Positions 4,721-6,787 of a stretch of DNA of 6,787 bases are shown piece after piece (position 1 is the first letter of the stretch; the number at the start of each line of letters is the position of its first letter). The notes beneath the pieces were generated by a model, which saw nothing but the letters and a program-made list of their open reading frames with translations, had not been told where the DNA came from and searched no databases. The DNA comes from an uncultured Caulobacterales bacterium (GTDB lineage: Bacteria > Pseudomonadota > Alphaproteobacteria > Caulobacterales > Caulobacteraceae), in contig CAIUZX010000356.1 in the NCBI GenBank assembly GCA_903903715.1, forward strand, positions 1 through 6,787. Reading direction: 5' to 3'. A program made the position numbers and the translations under genes.

Positions 4721-5551
4721 ATGCAACGGAAGTTCGAACGGCGAGTTGCGGCGATACTGGCGGTCCTCGCCATGTCCTGTTCCGGTTTGGGACTCGCCCA
4801 GACTCAAACGGTCGCCTCGCCCGCAAACACGACTGACGCCGTCGTGGCGCAGATGGCGGCCCAGTTGCCGCCGCCGACCATCACCAGTCCGCCGCCGGCG
4901 GCGTCCGCCCCGCCTCCGTCTCAGGCCGACTCGGCGCCGACCATGCAACCCCTGTCTCCACCCCAGACGCCGGTGAATTCGTCCGTCGTTGGCCCGGCGC
5001 CGCAGACGCCGGCGACAGTCTCAGCCGCTCCCCCGCGCGCGCCGGTCGCCACAGCTTCGCTGTCAGCGCCAGTCGGTCCGGATGAAGTGGGCGCCGACTA
5101 CATCCTCGGCTCAGCCGACAAGATCCGCATCACCGTATTCGGCGAGCCATCCTTGACCGGAGAATACTTTGTGTCGTCGTCAGGCAAGGTCAGCCTTCCG
5201 CTCGCCGGAGAAGTCCAGGCGGCCGGTCTGACGCTACGGGACTTCCACGATCACGTCATCCAGTCGCTCAAAGACGGCTACCTCAAGGACCCGAAGGTCA
5301 GCCTGGAAGTGCTCACCTTCCGCCCGTTCTACATTCTGGGCGAAGTGTCGAAGCCCGGCCAGTATCCGTATACGTCCGGACTGACCGTGTTCAACGCCGT
5401 CGCCACGGCCGGCGGCTTCACCTACCGGGCGAACACGCGCAAGGTGTTGATCAAACGCGCGTCGGAATCGGCGGAGCGGGAAGTGCCGTTGAGCGCGGAC
5501 ACCACCATTGCGCCGGGCGACACCATCCGTATTCCCGAGCGGTTCTTCTAG
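4721..5551 (+). CDS. Polysaccharide export protein, Wza/GumB type (Poly_export and SLBB domains)
   Basis: A 276-residue periplasmic or outer-membrane-associated component of capsule or exopolysaccharide export. Residues 1-26 are a signal peptide (MQRKFERR n-region, Leu/Ala core, likely cleavage after LGLA). Residues about 50-120 form a low-complexity Pro/Ala/Ser linker with 22 prolines. The Poly_export domain follows (about 124-200), opening with DYILGSADKIRITVFGEPSLTG, rendered in part as DYILGSADKIRI and ending LKDPKVSLEV. One SLBB repeat covers about 203-245 (FYILGEVSKPGQYPY...NAVATAGG). The protein ends IAPGDTIRIPERFF with no room for the C-terminal amphipathic helix of E. coli Wza, so it is closer in size to GumB-like short exporters. 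A Cys at residue 20 (AMSC) is a poor lipobox, so signal peptidase I cleavage is favoured. Starts at 4616 and 4706 are less likely. No polymerase, flippase or tyrosine kinase is in the window. Confidence 0.87.
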   Translation: MQRKFERRVAAILAVLAMSCSGLGLAQTQTVASPANTTDAVVAQMAAQLPPPTITSPPPAASAPPPSQADSAPTMQPLSPPQTPVNSSVVGPAPQTPATVSAAPPRAPVATASLSAPVGPDEVGADYILGSADKIRITVFGEPSLTGEYFVSSSGKVSLPLAGEVQAAGLTLRDFHDHVIQSLKDGYLKDPKVSLEVLTFRPFYILGEVSKPGQYPYTSGLTVFNAVATAGGFTYRANTRKVLIKRASESAEREVPLSADTTIAPGDTIRIPERFF

Positions 5552-5564
5552 GTCGGCTCATGCT

Positions 5565-6509
5565 CTAGTCATGACGCGCTTCGGCGAGCTTTCGTCGCCA
5601 GGTCAGCCGAATGCCGTCCTCGAGGCTGTGCGACGGCGTCCAGCCGGTCGCAGCATAGATACGTCGACTGTCGAGGGCGCTGCGCTTCACGCCCTGCGCC
5701 CTGGTCGGATCAAGCTCGAAGCGATGACGGCCCTCCGTGACCGCGCCGATCAGGGATACGACCTCCGACAGCGCCATTGTTAGCCCCGCGCCGACATTGA
5801 AGACGGCGTTCACGCCCGCAGCGCCGTCAAGGACAGCGCTGACCGCGCCCGCCATGTCGTCCACAAACAGATAGTCCCGCTCGATTTCGAGCGACCCCCA
5901 GATCTGCGAAGACCGACCATGCAGGGCGTCGTCCAAGAAGACATCGATCACGCCCTGCGGCGATTGCCTTCGCTTCGCGGACCCATAGACGTTGCTCAGG
6001 CGCAGGATCGTGTAGGTCAGTCCGTGCGCGCGCGCAAAGAAGCGGATTGTCTCCTCGGCGAGCACCTTGCCCAGACCGTAGCCGGACGCCGGCGCCAGGG
6101 GCTGATCCTCGGTCGCCTCCGTCTCGACGGGCCCGTAGACCGTGCCCCCGGACGAGGGAAACAAAAGCCGCCGAACGCCCGCGCGGCTCATCGCCAGCAG
6201 CGTGTTGTTCAGCCAGACCAGACTGGACTCGAACTCGATGGTCGGATCCTTGGACGACGTCGCCGGCACGCTGGAGCTGGCGAAATATAGCACGGTGTCG
6301 ACGTCCGCCATCGCCGCTTCGAGTTCGGCCTGACTCAGCAGGCCTCCGAAGGCTGCGCCCTCGGGCGAAAAGGTCAGATCCTGCCGGCTTCGACCCGGAC
6401 GCAGGAATGCGCGCACAGACCAGCCGTCCTGAACCAGACGCTCGCCGACCGCCCCGCCGCACAGCCCCGTAGCGCCGATCAGCAGCACCCGCCCCTTGGG
6501 CTCAGCCAT
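5565..6509 (-). CDS. NAD-dependent sugar-nucleotide epimerase/dehydratase (extended SDR)
   Basis: A 314-residue cytoplasmic extended short-chain dehydrogenase/reductase. The N-terminal NAD-binding loop is LLIGATGLCGGAVG (residues 9-22); the catalytic set is Ser119/Ser120 in FPSSGGTVYG and Tyr144-x3-Lys148 in GYGLGKVLAEE. LRLSNVYG (169-176) and RDYLFVDD (211-218) are characteristic of the GalE-like and sugar-nucleotide dehydratase branch. The length fits a UDP- or GDP-hexose 4-epimerase; the exact substrate cannot be read. The frame is open back to 6659, but the ATG at 6509 has AGAAGG 8 nt upstream and immediately precedes the Rossmann fold, whereas the 50-residue extension is Arg/Gly-rich and unlike the family. 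It converges with the export gene with 13 bp between stop codons. It may supply a precursor for the exported glycan, possibly a modified heptose, but that link rests on location alone. Confidence 0.87.
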   Translation of the reverse strand: MAEPKGRVLLIGATGLCGGAVGERLVQDGWSVRAFLRPGRSRQDLTFSPEGAAFGGLLSQAELEAAMADVDTVLYFASSSVPATSSKDPTIEFESSLVWLNNTLLAMSRAGVRRLLFPSSGGTVYGPVETEATEDQPLAPASGYGLGKVLAEETIRFFARAHGLTYTILRLSNVYGSAKRRQSPQGVIDVFLDDALHGRSSQIWGSLEIERDYLFVDDMAGAVSAVLDGAAGVNAVFNVGAGLTMALSEVVSLIGAVTEGRHRFELDPTRAQGVKRSALDSRRIYAATGWTPSHSLEDGIRLTWRRKLAEARHD

Positions 6510-6517
6510 TACACACG

Positions 6518-6523
6518 CCTTCT
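6518..6523 (-). promoter_or_regulatory. Ribosome binding site deciding the epimerase start
   Basis: Read on the minus strand, AGAAGG with an 8-nt spacer to the ATG at 6509. It fixes the start at 6509 over the upstream in-frame start at 6659. Confidence 0.55.
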
Positions 6524-6727
6524 GCAGATTGCCGAACGTGAGACACATCCCAAGACGGCCCGGTCGCGAGCGCCTCGCACGACCCGCCCCCTCGCGGACT
6601 ATTAGGATCGGATCCGGCCGTTTGCCTAGAGGCCGGGTCCCAGCGCTGCGGGGCGTCACGCACTCACCTTCGGCTCAACCGGTCCCAGTGAGGGCTTTCA
6701 GGACCCTGCGACGCAGTTTATGTCACG

Positions 6728-6787
6728 TTATCTCAAGGCGTGTTTGCTGTAGAAGACCGGGGCCGTTGTGTCGGTGTTCAATTTTGA
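6728..6787 (-). CDS. Possible 3' end of an unidentified gene entering from the right edge
   Basis: On the minus strand the frame beginning at 6787 reads SKLNTDTTAPVFYSKHALR and then TAA at 6728-6730. Most of its third positions are G or C, as in the confirmed genes, while the competing open frame is AT-rich at third positions. Nineteen codons are too few to name a family. If real, the gene ends about 218 bp upstream of the epimerase start. The stretch between (6510-6727) shows only the epimerase ribosome site and small GC-rich hairpins; no convincing promoter was found. Confidence 0.3.
   Translation of the reverse strand, partial: SKLNTDTTAPVFYSKHALR

Noticed and set aside
4734..4782. Lipoprotein signal (Cys at residue 20 of the export protein)
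   Set aside because: The residues before the Cys are A-M-S, lacking the usual Leu/Val/Ile at -3; cleavage after LGLA is a better fit.
5552..5564. Bidirectional terminator between the convergent export and epimerase genes
   Set aside because: The 13-bp gap and its flanks hold no stable hairpin with a T-run.
6510..6659. Longer epimerase starting at 6659
   Set aside because: The extension is Arg/Gly-rich, lacks family similarity and ignores the AGAAGG site before the ATG at 6509.
1..6787. CRISPR array, tRNA/rRNA, insertion sequence or phage attachment site
   Set aside because: No regularly spaced repeats, cloverleaf-like segment, transposase frame or terminal inverted repeats were seen.

Overview
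The window looks like a surface-polysaccharide locus from a GC-rich alphaproteobacterium. GC-rich codon third positions, GTG starts and a BTLCP-type periplasmic cysteine peptidase fit the Caulobacterales (for example Brevundimonas). That placement is an inference; no marker gene is present.

Layout. (1) Bases 1-40 hold the first 13 codons of a minus-strand gene leaving the left edge, behind a strong AAGGAG ribosome site and a spacer of about 250 bp. (2) Bases 295-2615, minus strand, form a two-gene operon: hddA (heptose 7-phosphate kinase, GHMP family), overlapped by 13 bp with a GTG-started bifunctional gene joining a sugar-nucleotidyltransferase (HddC type) to a HAD phosphatase (GmhB type). 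Together these cover the kinase, phosphatase and guanylyltransferase steps of GDP-D-glycero-alpha-D-manno-heptose synthesis; the isomerase gmhA is not here. (3) Bases 2616-3035 are an AT-rich divergent regulatory region with a strong sigma70-type promoter on each strand, a cluster of ATATTG half-sites and a repeated AATTTCGAAT element. (4) Bases 3036-5551, plus strand, encode a secreted transglutaminase-like cysteine peptidase, a PPP-type metallophosphatase and a Wza/GumB-type polysaccharide export protein. The 86-bp gap before the export gene holds a nested inverted repeat containing a good -24/-12 (sigma54-like) promoter match. (5) Bases 5565-6509, minus strand and convergent with the export gene, encode an NAD-dependent sugar-nucleotide epimerase/dehydratase. 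(6) The last 60 bases may be the 3' end of another minus-strand gene.

Working model (inference): HddA and the fusion enzyme make an activated heptose, the SDR epimerase makes or remodels a nucleotide sugar, and the export protein carries the finished polymer across the periplasm and outer membrane. The phosphatase and periplasmic peptidase may be regulatory or surface-remodelling partners. The least ordinary parts are the nucleotidyltransferase-phosphatase fusion with an altered zinc loop, the possible RpoN promoter embedded in a dyad, and a peptidase whose usual DCED active-site segment reads DCVG.
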